41,031 bases of DNA from an uncultured Collinsella sp. (GTDB lineage: Bacteria > Actinomycetota > Coriobacteriia > Coriobacteriales > Coriobacteriaceae), in the NCBI GenBank assembly GCA_958415665.1, contig CATYZK010000016.1:1-41031 (forward strand), written 5' to 3'. The notes below the pieces were generated by a model. The model saw nothing but the letters and a program-made list of their open reading frames with translations. It searched no databases and had not been told where the DNA came from. Position numbers and translations under genes: made by a program. This document shows, in pieces, positions 8,615 to 16,668 of the stretch (the first letter of the stretch is position 1; each line of letters starts with the position of its first letter).

Positions 8615-8919
8615 AACTTCTCCATTCGCAGAGTGCGGTTATGCGATAGTTTTGGTCACTATACTGCTCAGATGTTTAAAAATGCTGGTTTAATTGCCTG
8701 CGCGGCACAATAAATCGGCGGGCGGACGTGTTGGGGCGTTTGTCGTTTTCGTACTGTTGCCACATTTGGGGCGGTTCCGACGTCCGGCATCCTCGCGTTC
8801 GTCGGCTACAGGCATAAGAAAGGGAGGGTCGGTTTACCGGCCCTCCCTGGGTACGAAGCGCTGGGGTACCGTCGCTTGTTTGCACTGCGACCGTGTTTCC
8901 CGTTGCGCTCGCCAGTCGC
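8615..8919. other. Intergenic region between the PI-PLC-like and lipoprotein genes
   Basis: This 305-bp stretch has no convincing gene. It holds the presumed promoter region of the minus-strand PI-PLC gene at its left end and the lipoprotein terminator at 8816-8848. I see no repeat shared with the other spacers. Confidence 0.5.
8816..8848 (-). terminator. Terminator of the first lipoprotein gene
   Basis: agggagggtcgg (8821-8832) pairs with ccggccctccct (8837-8848) over 12 bp with one G-T pair. On the minus strand it is followed by TTTCTT. Confidence 0.85.
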
Positions 8920-9507
8920 TTAGCGCTTGATCTCGATATCGTCGAGCTTGACGTCCATGGCCTCGGTCTTGGCCTCGGCGATGTCGTCGGCAAATTCCAG
9001 AGACTTCATCATGGTCTCGACGGCGTCCTTGTGCTCCTCGACGTTGTCGATGCGCACATACACACTGCCGCCGCCTGCTTCGGTGAAGTACTCAGTCGTC
9101 ACGCCGCCCGAGTGTGTATAGGAAGCGTTGCGCCAAGTCTTGCCGTTGTACTTGACGGGGTCATTCTCGGTCCACTCAAAGCTGGCATTCCACTTTGCCT
9201 CGTAGTCGAACAGCTCGTCAGCGTTCTTGTCAGAGTCGAAGACAGGGATGAAGCGATCGCTGGCGTGCTCGCTCTCGGTGAACTTAAACTGGGCCCTGTC
9301 GGCGGTATCGCCTGCGACGTCGGTGACCTCGACGCCCTCGGGGACCTCGACCTTAAACCAGATGAAGTCAGTCCTCATATCCGCGGCTGGCTTTTCCGCA
9401 CCGCCACCGCTGCCGGTAGCTCCACCGCTTCCGCCACAGCCCACCAGGGCAACCGCGGCAAAGAGACTGATGCAGAGGGTGAGAATCGCAAAGGCCTTCT
9501 TTTTCAT
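8920..9507 (-). CDS. Secreted lipoprotein, paralogue 1
   Basis: A 195-residue lipoprotein with a type II signal: MKKK, a hydrophobic stretch and lipobox LVGC with Cys24 followed by a Gly/Ser-rich linker. The folded part (about 48-195) is closely related to the product of 9739-10335. Both contain FIWFKVE, DRFIPV, a PV(K/E)YNG(K/R)TW strand and a C-terminal helix ending EIK. The cell location is the outer face of the membrane. The ligand or partner is unknown. GAGGAGG lies about 10 bases before the start. Its own terminator and a 16-bp palindrome 75 bp upstream suggest separate transcription under shared control with the paralogue. Confidence 0.88.
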   Translation of the reverse strand: MKKKAFAILTLCISLFAAVALVGCGGSGGATGSGGGAEKPAADMRTDFIWFKVEVPEGVEVTDVAGDTADRAQFKFTESEHASDRFIPVFDSDKNADELFDYEAKWNASFEWTENDPVKYNGKTWRNASYTHSGGVTTEYFTEAGGGSVYVRIDNVEEHKDAVETMMKSLEFADDIAEAKTEAMDVKLDDIEIKR

Positions 9508-9581
9508 GGTCGTGTCCTCCTCGATCTGTAACCGCTCATGGATTACCTGCCTTTACTGTACGCGTGGACGGCTCGCTAGGG

Positions 9582-9597
9582 TGGGCCATGTGTCCCA
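9582..9597. promoter_or_regulatory. Palindromic operator-like site, copy 1
   Basis: TGGGCCATGTGTCCCA has dyad symmetry (TGGGnCAnnTGnCCCA). It lies 75 bp upstream of the first lipoprotein. A 19-base identical copy (this one at 9580-9598) occurs upstream of the paralogous lipoprotein. A regulator site is inferred from symmetry and recurrence. Confidence 0.45.
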
Positions 9598-9643
9598 TTC
9601 TGAGGGCCGGATTTGCGCCGTTAAGTGGCAATATGTTCAGGCG

Positions 9644-9679
9644 CAAAAGAGGGGAGGGCCGATGTTGTCGGCCCTCCCC
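9644..9679 (-). terminator. Terminator of the second lipoprotein gene
   Basis: ggggagggccga (9651-9662) and tcggccctcccc (9668-9679) form a perfect 12-bp stem. On the minus strand it is followed by TCTTTTG. The stem sequence resembles that of the paralogue's terminator, as expected for a segmental duplication. Confidence 0.88.
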
Positions 9680-9738
9680 GGGGTTGGGTGCTCGTTGTTT
9701 TAATGGGGCGCGCGTACGTGGGCGTGTGCGGGGTCCCG

Positions 9739-10335
9739 TTACTTGATCTCGATGCTTGAAATCTCAACTTCGCGTGCCTCGGCAACTGCCTTCGCCATGT
9801 CATCGGGGAACTCGATGGAGTTAAGGAGCGCCTCGGCTTCTTTCTTGTGCTGATCGAAGTTCGCGATGAGAACGCAAACGCTTCCCGGCTCAACGTCGGT
9901 AAAGAGATAGGTATGGGTGCCGCGGTTGTCCTCGCACGTTCCGGTGAGCCATGTCCTGCCGTTGTACTCGACGGGGTCGCCAACTTCCCACTGGAACATG
10001 CTGTTCTTTCGACCTTCATCGGCAAGAGCCTCTTCTGCCGTCATCTTCTCTTCCCAAACAGGTATGAAGCGGTCAACCGTGGTGTTCTCGTTCTCGGGGA
10101 AGGTGAGCTGGACCCTGTCGGCGTTCTTGCCGGCGGAGTCGCTCACGCCAACGCTCTCGGGCATCTCGACCTTAAACCAGATAAAGTCGGTCTTCTTGAC
10201 GACGGGGGCCTTTTCCTTGCTCTCGCTCTTGGGGGCGCTGCCGCCGCCCGATGCGCTCCCGCCGCAGCCGACAAGGGCAAACGCGGCAAAGAGGGCGATG
10301 CAAAGGGAAAGGATCGATAGGGTCTTTTTCTTCAT
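9739..10335 (-). CDS. Secreted lipoprotein, paralogue 2
   Basis: A 198-residue lipoprotein with MKKK, a hydrophobic segment and lipobox LVGC (Cys24), then a Gly/Ser/Lys linker. The mature domain aligns along its length with the neighbouring lipoprotein, so the pair arose by tandem duplication. The sequences have diverged markedly; for example the central AKWNASFEWTENDP corresponds to GRKNSMFQWEVGDP. The start at 10335 is fixed by AAGGAGG about eight bases upstream; an upstream in-frame ATG would put 24 residues before the signal peptide. Function is unknown, but it is probably a surface-exposed binding protein. Confidence 0.88.
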   Translation of the reverse strand: MKKKTLSILSLCIALFAAFALVGCGGSASGGGSAPKSESKEKAPVVKKTDFIWFKVEMPESVGVSDSAGKNADRVQLTFPENENTTVDRFIPVWEEKMTAEEALADEGRKNSMFQWEVGDPVEYNGRTWLTGTCEDNRGTHTYLFTDVEPGSVCVLIANFDQHKKEAEALLNSIEFPDDMAKAVAEAREVEISSIEIK

Positions 10336-10711
10336 GGTGGCGTCCTCCTTGTCTGCCAGGGACATCGTGTGCCGCGGATCGCTGGGGCGGCGGTTACGCA
10401 TGCACATGATGCCTTTGTTTACTGTGCGGTTATTCCTCCATTCGTCGTCCGGTGCCGTGATGAGCTTGCCCCAACATAGGGCTCCTTACCTATATGTATG
10501 CCCCAGTTGCCGCTGCCGGGAAGTCTCGAAAGGTGGGCCATGTGTCCCATGTTTGCGTTGCCGCCGCCTATCGCGTGCCATAGAAATCCGCGATGGCCAG
10601 GTGCGCTGACGCTCGTGTGCTTATGGGCTAGACTTAGCACCATTACGTGATTGATGCGGTTGGTCGGCGGATGCCACCCCACCGATGTATATGACTTGAA
10701 GGTGCATGCGT
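10336..10711. other. Divergent intergenic region between lipoprotein 2 and fchA
   Basis: These 376 bp hold no supported gene. They contain the second palindrome copy (10534-10549) and, nearer the lipoprotein, an ACAGTAAA string (minus strand, around 10418-10425). The same string occurs upstream of the first lipoprotein (around 9551-9558). Promoters for both flanking genes must lie here. Confidence 0.5.
10534..10549. promoter_or_regulatory. Palindromic operator-like site, copy 2
   Basis: This is identical to copy 1, with 19 shared bases at 10532-10550. It lies about 200 bp upstream of lipoprotein 2 and about 165 bp upstream of fchA, so it could act on either. Confidence 0.45.
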
Positions 10712-11344
10712 ATGAGCCAAGAGATGATGGATAAAACCTGTCGCGATTTTGCCGAGGCACTGGCCGCGCGCGAGCCGGTTCCCGGCGGCGGCAGCGCGAG
10801 CGCCTTTGTGGGCGCGCTGGGTGCCTCGCTGTGCGGGATGGTCGCGCGTTACGGGGCAACCAACCCCGCGCTTGTTGATCGCGCTGGCGACCTGACGCGC
10901 GCATTTGCCCAGGCAGATGAGTTGGCCCAGGAACTTGTCGAGTTGGTCGCCGAGGATGTTAGCGCGTATGGGCAGGTGTCGGCGGCGTACGGTATTTCCC
11001 GCGATGACCCCGCACGTGCCGCCGCGATTCAGGATGCGCTGCATGTGGCCGCCATGCCGCCGTACCGCATCATGGATGCCTGCGGCCGTGCGCTGGCATT
11101 GCTCGAGGACATGGCCGATAAGGGTTCGCGCCAGCTGCTGTCCGATGTGGCGTGCGGTGCCGTCTTTTGCCGCGCCGCCATGCAGGGTGCGAGCTTGACG
11201 CTCTTTGCGAACACCACGTCCATGAAGGATCGCGCTCGTGCCGAAGAGCTCGAGGCCGCATGTGACGAGTTGCTCGATACGTGGCTACCGCGCGCCGATG
11301 CGCTGGCACGCCGCGCCGCCGACGCTGCAAGGAAGAGGGGATAG
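10712..11344 (+). CDS. fchA: FTCD-C family formimido/methenyl-THF cyclodeaminase or cyclohydrolase (FchA-like)
   Basis: A 210-residue all-helical protein of the formiminotransferase-cyclodeaminase C-terminal family. Near the N-terminus it has the signature PVPGGGSASAFVGALGASL. Stand-alone members either deaminate 5-formimino-THF or act as 5,10-methenyl-THF cyclohydrolase. No formiminotransferase domain or histidine-degradation gene is nearby, and folD follows three bases later, so cyclohydrolase (FchA) is favoured. The ATG at 10712 is chosen because GAAGG at 10698-10702 sits nine bases upstream; the ATG at 10706 would be too close. It forms an operon with folD. Confidence 0.88.
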   Translation: MSQEMMDKTCRDFAEALAAREPVPGGGSASAFVGALGASLCGMVARYGATNPALVDRAGDLTRAFAQADELAQELVELVAEDVSAYGQVSAAYGISRDDPARAAAIQDALHVAAMPPYRIMDACGRALALLEDMADKGSRQLLSDVACGAVFCRAAMQGASLTLFANTTSMKDRARAEELEAACDELLDTWLPRADALARRAADAARKRG

Positions 11345-11346
11345 CC

Positions 11347-12201
11347 ATGGCCGAACTGCTAAAGGGTGCTCCCGTCGCCCGAGCTTTGACTGAGGAGCTT
11401 GCCTCTCGCTGCGCTGCGCTGTGCGAGCGCGGCGTTGTTCCGACGTTGGCTATCGTCCGTGTGGGCGAGCGCGAGGACGACCTGTCCTACGAGCGCGGCG
11501 CGCTCAAACGCTGTGAAAAGGTTGGTATCGAAGCTCGTCGCGTGTTGCTGCCTTCCGATGTCTCGCAAGACGAGCTTATTGCTGCCATCGAGGATATCAA
11601 CGCCGATCCGAGTGTTCATGGCTGCCTGATGTTCCGTCCGCTGCCTGCCGGCCTTGACGAAGGCGCCGTCGCTGCGGCGCTCGATCCCGCCAAGGACGTT
11701 GACTCCATGACGCCAGCTTCGCTGCTTACCGCGCTTTCGGGTCGCGGCGAGGGTTTTGCCCCTTGCACGGCCGAAGCCGTGCTGGCGATTCTGGATCACT
11801 ATGGCGTGGAACTGGATGGTGCCAAAGTTGCCGTTGTCGGTCGCTCACTGGTAATTGGCCGTCCTGTTGCCGCCATGCTTACGGCGCGCAACGCTACGGT
11901 GACGACGTGCCATACGCACACGCGCGACCTTGCTGTCGAATGCCGTGCTGCCGATATTGTGGTCGCCGCGGTCGGACGTGCGCGCACGATTGGCGCGGAT
12001 GCGGTCCGCGAGGGCCAGACGGTCATCGACGTTGGCATTAACTGGGACGAGGCGGCCGGCAAGTTGGTCGGCGACGTCGATTTTGATGCCGCGGAGCCGC
12101 TTGTTGGCGCGATTACGCCCGTGCCGGGCGGCGTGGGCGCCGTGACGACGGCGATTCTCGCCAAGCACGTGATCGAGGCGGCCGAACGCGCGGCGAAATA
12201 G
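11347..12201 (+). CDS. folD: FolD-like methylene-THF dehydrogenase lacking the cyclohydrolase lysine
   Basis: A 284-residue protein of the FolD family, which interconverts methylene-, methenyl- and 10-formyl-THF. The Rossmann half is normal (VAVVGRSLVIGRPVA, GQTVIDVGIN, PVPGGVGAVTTA). In the catalytic half the usual Y-x3-K pair reads Tyr48-E-R-G-Ala52, so the essential lysine (Lys54 in E. coli) is absent. The usual VQLPLP reads MFRPLP, which loses the active-site Gln (Phe96). KDVD is kept, but the following GFHP is SMTP. The start is 3 bases after fchA, with AGAGGGGAT as ribosome site. I infer a dehydrogenase-only or otherwise altered enzyme, with FchA supplying the hydrolysis. Confidence 0.88.
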   Translation: MAELLKGAPVARALTEELASRCAALCERGVVPTLAIVRVGEREDDLSYERGALKRCEKVGIEARRVLLPSDVSQDELIAAIEDINADPSVHGCLMFRPLPAGLDEGAVAAALDPAKDVDSMTPASLLTALSGRGEGFAPCTAEAVLAILDHYGVELDGAKVAVVGRSLVIGRPVAAMLTARNATVTTCHTHTRDLAVECRAADIVVAAVGRARTIGADAVREGQTVIDVGINWDEAAGKLVGDVDFDAAEPLVGAITPVPGGVGAVTTAILAKHVIEAAERAAK

Positions 12202-12239
12202 GCGTTCCGCGGCTGTTTAGGGGGTTGGTTAGATACCCC

Positions 12240-12469
12240 GTGGTCAAAAAATGCCAAATATGAGTACTGTTGCCTTGTTGGTTACATATTATTGAGATTG
12301 ATTTAACTCCCTAATGATATTAAATATCGTTAGGGAGTCTCTTTTATTGGACCTTTGGGGAATTACTTCACTCAGCTTTTGGACAAGTGGGGATTTCTAG
12401 CGTCTGAACTTGAGCAAATCGCTGCTACTAAATTGGTGACAGTACTCATATTTGGCATTTTTTGACCAC
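12240..12469. mobile_element. MITE-like element with perfect 31-bp terminal inverted repeats
   Basis: Bases 12240-12270 are the exact reverse complement of 12439-12469 (starting GTGGTCAAAAAATGCC). The match extends outward into CCCC/GGGG with a one-base indel. The 230-bp element is far more AT-rich than its surroundings. Inside it, 12306-12320 and 12324-12338 form a 15-bp stem with a TAA loop and one G-T pair, followed by CTCTTTTA. A 43-codon open stretch without an ATG runs into the right repeat. No transposase is present. No clear target duplication was seen. It separates folD from the C69 peptidase gene. Confidence 0.7.
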
Positions 12470-12567
12470 AGGGGTTGCGAGGGGGTCGTGGCGACTGTGG
12501 TTTCGCCCTTTTTGCGTCGAAGCGATACACTGTTACCGTTTGATTTCTTCGCTCAAGGAGGATGCGC

Positions 12568-14091
12568 ATGCCGTGCACAACGATTCTGGTTGGTAAGAAC
12601 GCGAGCTATGACGGGTCGACGCTGGTTGCCCGCAGCGAGGACTCGTCCAACGGGGTGTTTGAGCCCAAGCGTATGCGCGTGGTGCACCCCGACGAGCAGC
12701 CGCGCGTCTACACGAGCGTTCTGAGCCATCTGACCATCGAGCTGCCTGATAATCCCATGCGCTACACGAGCGTTCCCGATGTCATCCCCGGTCACGGCAT
12801 CTGGGCCGAGGCCGGATTCAATGAGCTCAACGTCGGGATGTCTGCAACCGAGACGCTCACCACCAACGAGCGCGTCCGCGGCGCCGATCCGCTCGTGGAC
12901 TATGTGCCCGCCAAGGGCAACGAGGGCGAGGACGGCTACGTCCCGGCGCAGCCCGGCGGCCTGGGCGAAGAGGACATGGTGACCCTGGTGCTGCCGTACG
13001 CCAAGTCTGCCCGCGACGGCGTGCGTATCCTGGGCGATCTGCTCGAGCGCTACGGCACCTACGAGAACAACGGTATCGCCTTTAGCGACGTGGACGAGAT
13101 TTGGTGGCTCGAGACCATCGGCGGCCACCACTGGATTGCCAAGCGCGTGCCCGACGACGCCTATGTGACCATGCCCAACCAGCTGGGTATCGACAGCTTT
13201 GACCTGGATGACGCCGAGGGCGCCCAGGCCGACCACATGTGCTCCGCCGACCTGCGCTCCTGGATGGCCGAGTGGCATCTGGACCTGACGCTGGGCGTCG
13301 AGGGCGACGGTCCGGCCGCGGTCTTTAACCCGCGCGAGGCCTTTGGATCGCACAGTGACAGCGACCACGTTTACAACACACCTCGCGCCTGGTACATGCA
13401 GCGCTGCCTCAACCCCAGCGACGTGTGGGATGGCCCCGAGGCCGACTACACGCCCGAGAGCGACGATATTCCCTGGAGCCGCGTGCCCGAGCGCAAGGTG
13501 ACCATCGAGGACATCAAGTACGTGCTTTCGAGCCACTACCAGGGCACGGAGTACGACTGCTACGGCAGCAAGGGCACGCCCGCCACGCGCGGCGCCTATC
13601 GTCCCATCGGGATCAACCGCAACAGCCAACTCGCCGTACTGCAGCTGCGTCCCTATGCGCAGCCGGCCTACCGCGCCGTGCAGTGGATGGCCTTTGGCTC
13701 CAACTCGTTTAACGCGCTGGTTCCGCTGTACGCCAACGTCGAGACCATGCCCGAGTACTACGCCGACACCCAGGCTCGCGTGACGTCCGAGAACTTCTAC
13801 TGGGCCAACCGCCTGATCGGCGCCCTGGCCGATGTCCGTTTCCACGAGTGCGGTCGCGCCGTCGAGGACTACCAGGAGAAGGTCGGCGGCATGGGCCACA
13901 AGCAGATCCATGACGTCGACGCTGCCGTAGCCGCGCTGCCCGAGGCCGAGGTGCCCGCCGAGCTCGCGCGCGCCAACGAGGCCTTTGCCGAGTTCGTGCG
14001 CGTAGAGACCGATGCTCTACTGGGCAAGGTGCTCTACACCACGAGCTGTGCCATGAAGAACTCTTTCGCGATGAACGACAACGTGAGATAG
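12568..14091 (+). CDS. Family C69 dipeptidase (PepD-like)
   Basis: A 507-residue enzyme of peptidase family C69, N-terminal-nucleophile hydrolases that cleave dipeptides. The N-terminus MPCTTILVGKNASYDGSTL places the nucleophile Cys at residue 3, followed by the conserved GS(T/L)xxARSEDS context. No signal peptide is visible, so processing would remove only the first two residues and the enzyme should be cytoplasmic. The ATG at 12568 is preferred because AAGGAGG (12555-12561) ends six bases before it; the ATG at 12562 abuts the site. The length fits the family. A likely role is peptide catabolism for amino-acid supply. Confidence 0.9.
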   Translation: MPCTTILVGKNASYDGSTLVARSEDSSNGVFEPKRMRVVHPDEQPRVYTSVLSHLTIELPDNPMRYTSVPDVIPGHGIWAEAGFNELNVGMSATETLTTNERVRGADPLVDYVPAKGNEGEDGYVPAQPGGLGEEDMVTLVLPYAKSARDGVRILGDLLERYGTYENNGIAFSDVDEIWWLETIGGHHWIAKRVPDDAYVTMPNQLGIDSFDLDDAEGAQADHMCSADLRSWMAEWHLDLTLGVEGDGPAAVFNPREAFGSHSDSDHVYNTPRAWYMQRCLNPSDVWDGPEADYTPESDDIPWSRVPERKVTIEDIKYVLSSHYQGTEYDCYGSKGTPATRGAYRPIGINRNSQLAVLQLRPYAQPAYRAVQWMAFGSNSFNALVPLYANVETMPEYYADTQARVTSENFYWANRLIGALADVRFHECGRAVEDYQEKVGGMGHKQIHDVDAAVAALPEAEVPAELARANEAFAEFVRVETDALLGKVLYTTSCAMKNSFAMNDNVR

Positions 14092-14190
14092 GGATTTCCC
14101 GTCGATCGAATAGCGCTAAAACGCTTTGTCGCTTTCACTCAATCTTGGGTACAAGAAGGCCAATGCAGTTGTTCATGATTGGAGCCAACC

Positions 14191-14607
14191 ATGGTTATGA
14201 AATTCGATCAGCTTGTTAACGGCGCCATCAACGTAGGCTTTGGCGCCGCTGCCGTTGCCGTCGAGGGAGGCAAGAAGGTCCTTGACGACCTCAACGCCAA
14301 GGGCGAGCAGGTACGCAAGGACGCTGACACCCCCGATATCGCCCGCAGCGTATCCGACATGTTCGAGCAGGCCGGCGGCACCATCTCCGACCTTACCGAG
14401 CGCCTGGGCATGCAGGGCGAAACCGCGGCGCAGCGCGTGCTCGACGAGCTCATCCTTGCTCGCGTCCGCGTTATGACCGCCCCCGAGCGCACGGCCTTCC
14501 TGGCTCACGTGCGCGACATCGTCGATTCGGTCGAGGACAACGTGACCTCGGTGCCCGTCGAGTCCGTTGAGCCCGACGACGCAGAGGATGCCGAAGAGGC
14601 CGAGTAG
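14191..14607 (+). CDS. Phasin-like small helical protein
   Basis: A 138-residue predicted helical protein. It opens with MVMKFDQLVNGAINVGFGAA and has amphipathic helices up to about residue 115, then an acidic Asp/Glu/Ala tail. The pattern resembles phasin-like or poly(hydroxyalkanoate) granule-associated proteins that are often found beside UbiB/AarF kinases; no granule synthesis gene is present here. GGAG at 14181-14184 lies six bases before the ATG. The AarF gene begins nine bases after the stop, so the two are co-transcribed. It may regulate or dock the kinase at the membrane; this is inference. Confidence 0.65.
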   Translation: MVMKFDQLVNGAINVGFGAAAVAVEGGKKVLDDLNAKGEQVRKDADTPDIARSVSDMFEQAGGTISDLTERLGMQGETAAQRVLDELILARVRVMTAPERTAFLAHVRDIVDSVEDNVTSVPVESVEPDDAEDAEEAE

Positions 14608-14615
14608 TAGCGCAG

Positions 14616-16379
14616 ATGGCAGATCCCACCACCGATTACAACAATCAAGACCCCTTGTGTGACGAGGCGGCAGTTGTCGACGAAGTCGAGGCTGCCGTCT
14701 CGGGCGCTCGCAAGAAGCCCCGTGCCGTGGACATGGTGCCCGAGGAGCCTGACGCCATGGCTCCGTGCGACGAGTACCAGCTTACGCCGGCGGGCCGTCG
14801 CGAGCGCATCGGGCAGATCGTCCGCCTCGTCAAAAAATACCGCGTGTGGGACAACCTCACGCCGGTGCGCCTGCGCCGCCTGCTCGAGGAGCTCGGCCCC
14901 ATGTTCGTCAAGATGGGGCAGATTTTGGCCAACCGGTCCGAGATTCTGCCGCAGCGCTTTTGTGACGAGCTGCGTCGTCTGCGCTCCGATGTAGAGCCGG
15001 TGCCGTACGAGGTGGTGCTTCGCTGCCTAGAGGAGGAATACGGCCTGCGCCTGGGGGAGATGTTCGACGCGATCGATCCCAACCCGCTTGGCAGCGCCTC
15101 GCTCGCGCAGGTGCACCGTGCTCGCTTGGTGACGGGCGAGGACGTGGCCGTCAAAGTGCAGCGCCCCGGCGCTCAGCAGGTCATGGCCCAAGACATCGAT
15201 ATCATTCGCTCGGTGGTGCGCATCGTCTCCAAGTTCGTCAACACCGATCAGTTTGTGGACCTACATGGCGTGGTCGAGGAACTGTGGACCTCGTTTCGCG
15301 AGGAGACCAACTTTTTGGCCGAGGCCAAAAACCTCAACGACTTTTACGAGTTCCATAAGAGTGTGCGCGGCGTGTCGTGTCCCAAGTCCTACTTGGATCT
15401 GTGCACCGAGCACGTCGTGGTCATGGATTACATCGATGGCATCTCGATTGCCGACCCCGAGCGCCTGGTGGCCGAGGGCTACGACCTGGAGAAGATCGGC
15501 TCGACGATTGTCGAGGACTATTCGACGCAGGTGCTCGACGACGGCTTTTTCCATGCCGATCCGCATGCGGGAAACATCATTCTCAAGGACGGTATCGTCT
15601 ACTTTATCGACCTGGGCATGGTCGGGCGCATGTCGAGCCACGATCGTGGCATCGTCAAGGACATGATTTTTGCCGTGGCCGAGGGTGACGTGCCCAAGCT
15701 CAAAGACTCGCTCATGCGCTTTGCCGTGACGCGCGGCGATTCGGCGGAGCTCGATCACTCGGCATTTTTGTCCGATCTGGACTTTATCGTTGCCGACTTT
15801 GCGGGCCTCGATCTTAAGGACCTGGACATCGGCGAGTTCTTGACCTCGTTGCTGAACTTGGCGCGCAAGAACGATGTTGAGCTGCCGAGCGTGGTGACAA
15901 TGTTCGCGCGCGGCATGGTGACGCTCGAGGGCCTGCTGACCGAGTACATGCCCAACGTCAACATGATCCAGATCATCCAGACGCATATCAAAAACGAGAA
16001 GAGCACCTATGCCCGCGTTCGCGAGATGGGTCGCGACTTTGCGGCGAGCAGCTACCGTGCGGCCAAGGGCTCACTCGAGGCGGCCGAGTACCTGGGGCTG
16101 GCGTCGCGTATGCTCACGCGCGGCCAGCTTAAGGTGAATCTGCAGCTCATGAGCAGCGACAAGGCACTGCGTCAGATAGGCGGCATCGTCGACCGCATGT
16201 CAATGGCCATTGTTATCGCCGGTCTGTTTATCGGCTCCTCGGTGGTCTACTATGCGCGCATCGAGCCGGTTGTGTTTGGTATCCCGGTCATTGGCTTTAT
16301 GGGCTACGTGAGCGCGCTGGTGCTGGCGCTTATGCTGGGCCGCAATATCTGGCTCAACAGCCACGGCGGCAAGCACTAG
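14616..16379 (+). CDS. UbiB/AarF/ABC1-family atypical kinase
   Basis: A 587-residue member of the UbiB/ABC1 family. The extended family motif KMGQ is at 99-102. The Ala-rich nucleotide loop reads GSASLAQVHRARL, the catalytic Lys lies in AVKVQRP (Lys180), and the catalytic segment contains HADPHAGN (313-320) followed by FIDLGMVGR. Two hydrophobic helices end the protein (about 530-583), anchoring it in the membrane. In proteobacteria UbiB supports ubiquinone synthesis; here no quinone gene is adjacent, so a lipid- or isoprenoid-related ATPase role is the safer reading. It is preceded by the phasin-like gene and followed by a terminator. The ribosome site is weak. Confidence 0.88.
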   Translation: MADPTTDYNNQDPLCDEAAVVDEVEAAVSGARKKPRAVDMVPEEPDAMAPCDEYQLTPAGRRERIGQIVRLVKKYRVWDNLTPVRLRRLLEELGPMFVKMGQILANRSEILPQRFCDELRRLRSDVEPVPYEVVLRCLEEEYGLRLGEMFDAIDPNPLGSASLAQVHRARLVTGEDVAVKVQRPGAQQVMAQDIDIIRSVVRIVSKFVNTDQFVDLHGVVEELWTSFREETNFLAEAKNLNDFYEFHKSVRGVSCPKSYLDLCTEHVVVMDYIDGISIADPERLVAEGYDLEKIGSTIVEDYSTQVLDDGFFHADPHAGNIILKDGIVYFIDLGMVGRMSSHDRGIVKDMIFAVAEGDVPKLKDSLMRFAVTRGDSAELDHSAFLSDLDFIVADFAGLDLKDLDIGEFLTSLLNLARKNDVELPSVVTMFARGMVTLEGLLTEYMPNVNMIQIIQTHIKNEKSTYARVREMGRDFAASSYRAAKGSLEAAEYLGLASRMLTRGQLKVNLQLMSSDKALRQIGGIVDRMSMAIVIAGLFIGSSVVYYARIEPVVFGIPVIGFMGYVSALVLALMLGRNIWLNSHGGKH

Positions 16380-16430
16380 AGGCTGCGACCGTCACCGTAT
16401 TTTTCTATCGCAAACCATAGCTTTTACCTT

Positions 16431-16458
16431 GGGCTTCGCCGGCGTGCGGAGCCCTTTT
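16431..16458 (+). terminator. Terminator of the phasin-like/aarF operon
   Basis: gggcttcg (16431-16438) pairs with cggagccc (16447-16454), with one G-T pair, followed by TTTT. It insulates the operon from the riboswitch that starts about 35 bases later. Confidence 0.82.
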
Positions 16459-16489
16459 GCGTGATACCATATTGACGGTAATAATCAAT

Positions 16490-16668
16490 GGCCTAGATGG
16501 TGGTGCGGAGACGCACGAATGCGCGGTTTTCCTGCGCATTTGGGAGAATCGGGGTGCGAATCCCCGGCTGTACCAGTAACCGTAATTCCTCTTGGCTCGG
16601 GATGCTCGCGTCGCAGATCGGACGACGTGCCCGAGCCGTTAAGGTTAAGTCGGATCGCCTCCCATCTT
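16490..16668 (+). promoter_or_regulatory. Cobalamin riboswitch
   Basis: The conserved core is readable at 16542-16586: GGGAGAAUC, GGGGUGCGAAUCCCC, then GCUGUACCAGUAACCGUAA, matching the cobalamin-riboswitch consensus GGGAA/GGUGnnAAUCC/GCUG..CC.GnAAC.GU. Hairpins flank it: GUGCGGAGACGCAC, AAUGCGC/GCGCAUU, and GGCUCGGG (16594-16601)/CCCGAGCC (16630-16637). GATGG (16496-16500) and CCATC (16662-16666) can close P1. No T-tract terminator follows. CCTCC (16658-16662) can pair with the ribosome site GGAGG (16711-16715), so translational repression by B12 is a plausible mechanism. Confidence 0.85.

Noticed and set aside
12372..12578. Small minus-strand frame in and beyond the MITE
   Set aside because: It has no ribosome site and crosses the right terminal repeat into the peptidase promoter region; it is better explained as non-coding.
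12553..13911. Minus-strand open frame opposite the C69 peptidase gene
   Set aside because: It mirrors a well-supported peptidase gene and shows no family motif or ribosome site.
16551..16566. GGTGCGAATCCCC resembling a tRNA T-arm
   Set aside because: It is the conserved cobalamin-riboswitch core, and no tRNA cloverleaf can be drawn.
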